NCBI GenBank assembly: GCA_027625915.1
Contig: JANTQA010000033.1
Span: forward strand, 5,704,001 to 5,768,000
Length of the DNA: 64,000 bases
Direction of reading: 5' to 3'
Source: Anaeramoeba flamelloides
Taxonomy: Eukaryota; Metamonada; Anaeramoebidae
Shown: piece after piece, positions 63,101 through 64,000 of the stretch
Numbering within the stretch: the first letter of the stretch is position 1
How the letters are laid out: the number at the start of each line of letters is the position of its first letter
Position numbers and translations under genes: made by a program
Notes under the pieces: model-generated
What the model was told of the DNA's origin: nothing
The model's database searches: none
What the model saw: only the letters and a program-made list of their open reading frames with translations

Positions 63101-64000
63101 TTGAGATCATAAATTTTAGTATCTTTTATTAAATTAATACATTTTTCTAAAAAAAACAAACTGAATTATTATCAAGAACCAATAAATGATCATTAATAAT
63201 TTTGTATATTTAAGTAGTTTTAAGAGGAAATGGTTTTATTAAGATATTTTTAAATAAATTCCCCAATCTAATTTGAAAATAGCTGATGGACAATGGTATA
63301 TTTTAAAAAGTGAAACCTTTCTGATATATTCAATTGGGGTATTATCATATCTTATTTGATTGATGATGACGTTTAAAAAAAAACACAATTAATATTGGGT
63401 AATGATGTTATTTTTCTCTAGTAAAAATATTTTGTAAAATATAAAAAGTGATGCTATATTTTTCAGATCTACATCACCTGATATATTGGATATCTCTTTT
63501 TTTTATGAAGGTAATAACATACTAATAATCAAATTGAATTATTATTATGGAAGAAACAATAAACTATTAATAACAATTTTGAATATTTAAATAGTTTTAT
63601 TAGGGTTGTGTTTAATAAAGAAATTTAAAATAAATTTTTCACTCTTTTTTGAATTGCCTATATGAAGATCAAAAAGAGAAAAAAACCCAATTATCTTTTC
63701 AAAAAAAAATTTTTCACGATCAAAAAGAGAAAAAACCCTTCAATTGTCACACCTAAAAAATATTCTATAAACTCGAGATCAGAAATTTTAATATCTCTTT
63801 TATTCAGGCAAATGACTTGTAACAAAACAAATTGAATTATTATGTACAATTAATTTTATGATAAATAAAAATTTTGGGTATTTTATGAAACACAATCCTT
63901 ATAAAACTTATTTAAATACCCAAAATTGTTATTTATCATAAATTAATTCTACAAAGTTATTTTTAAAATAAATTTGCCTGCTTTTTCCAAAATAGCTTTT

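Overview
The window is very AT-rich (roughly 80% by eye), with long A/T homopolymers, (TA)n tracts, spliceosomal introns (5' ends GTATGT, GTAAAT or GTAAAA; 3' ends TAG) and the standard genetic code, since long frames end at TAA or TGA and TAA/TAG do not occur inside them. Genes are sparse: seven well-supported protein genes in 64 kb, in a background of short non-autonomous DNA elements and decayed repeats. This points to a unicellular eukaryote with a low-GC genome, plausibly an amoeboid protist. Lys/Asn/Glu-rich coiled-coil proteins with EK runs would fit Anaeramoeba-like lineages, but that assignment is inference and nothing here proves it.

Layout. At the left edge (1-700, minus) is the N-terminal part of an HSPA12-like atypical Hsp70. 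Two paralogs follow on the plus strand: 19057-21531, an Hsp70-like ATPase fused to a C-terminal von Willebrand A (vWA) domain, and 28828-30651, the same ATPase ending just before the point where the vWA domain would begin. In all three the conserved frame runs upstream of any usable ATG, so each probably has a short upstream first exon. Between and after them on the minus strand are three intronless coiled-coil genes (8570-11368, 33956-35185, 40956-42146) that may form one lineage-specific family. At 49594-51174 is a two-exon CDP-diacylglycerol synthase with an exact family signature. At 55990-61850 (minus) I reconstruct a five-exon gene whose protein of about 544 residues joins an RGS domain to a DUF547 domain.

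The rest is repeat-dominated. Elements with recognisable ends are: TA-flanked palindromic elements (four copies of one family, plus one of another); TTA-flanked elements of about 450 bp and relatives; two families with TTAA at their ends (about 550 and 760 bp); a hairpin motif found at least five times; and two decayed dispersed repeats. Repeat R1 carries coding-like stretches and forms an inverted pair at 13.1-15.7 kb. Repeat R2 has three main copies, two of them interrupted by later insertions. No transposase, reverse transcriptase, tRNA, rRNA or CRISPR was recognised.

Functionally, the recognisable genes are housekeeping lipid synthesis (CDP-DAG synthase), probable G-protein signalling (RGS-DUF547) and an expanded HSPA12-like chaperone/ATPase family. 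They do not form an operon or an obvious single pathway. The most unusual points are the Hsp70-vWA fusion with its vWA-less paralog and the RGS-DUF547 fusion.
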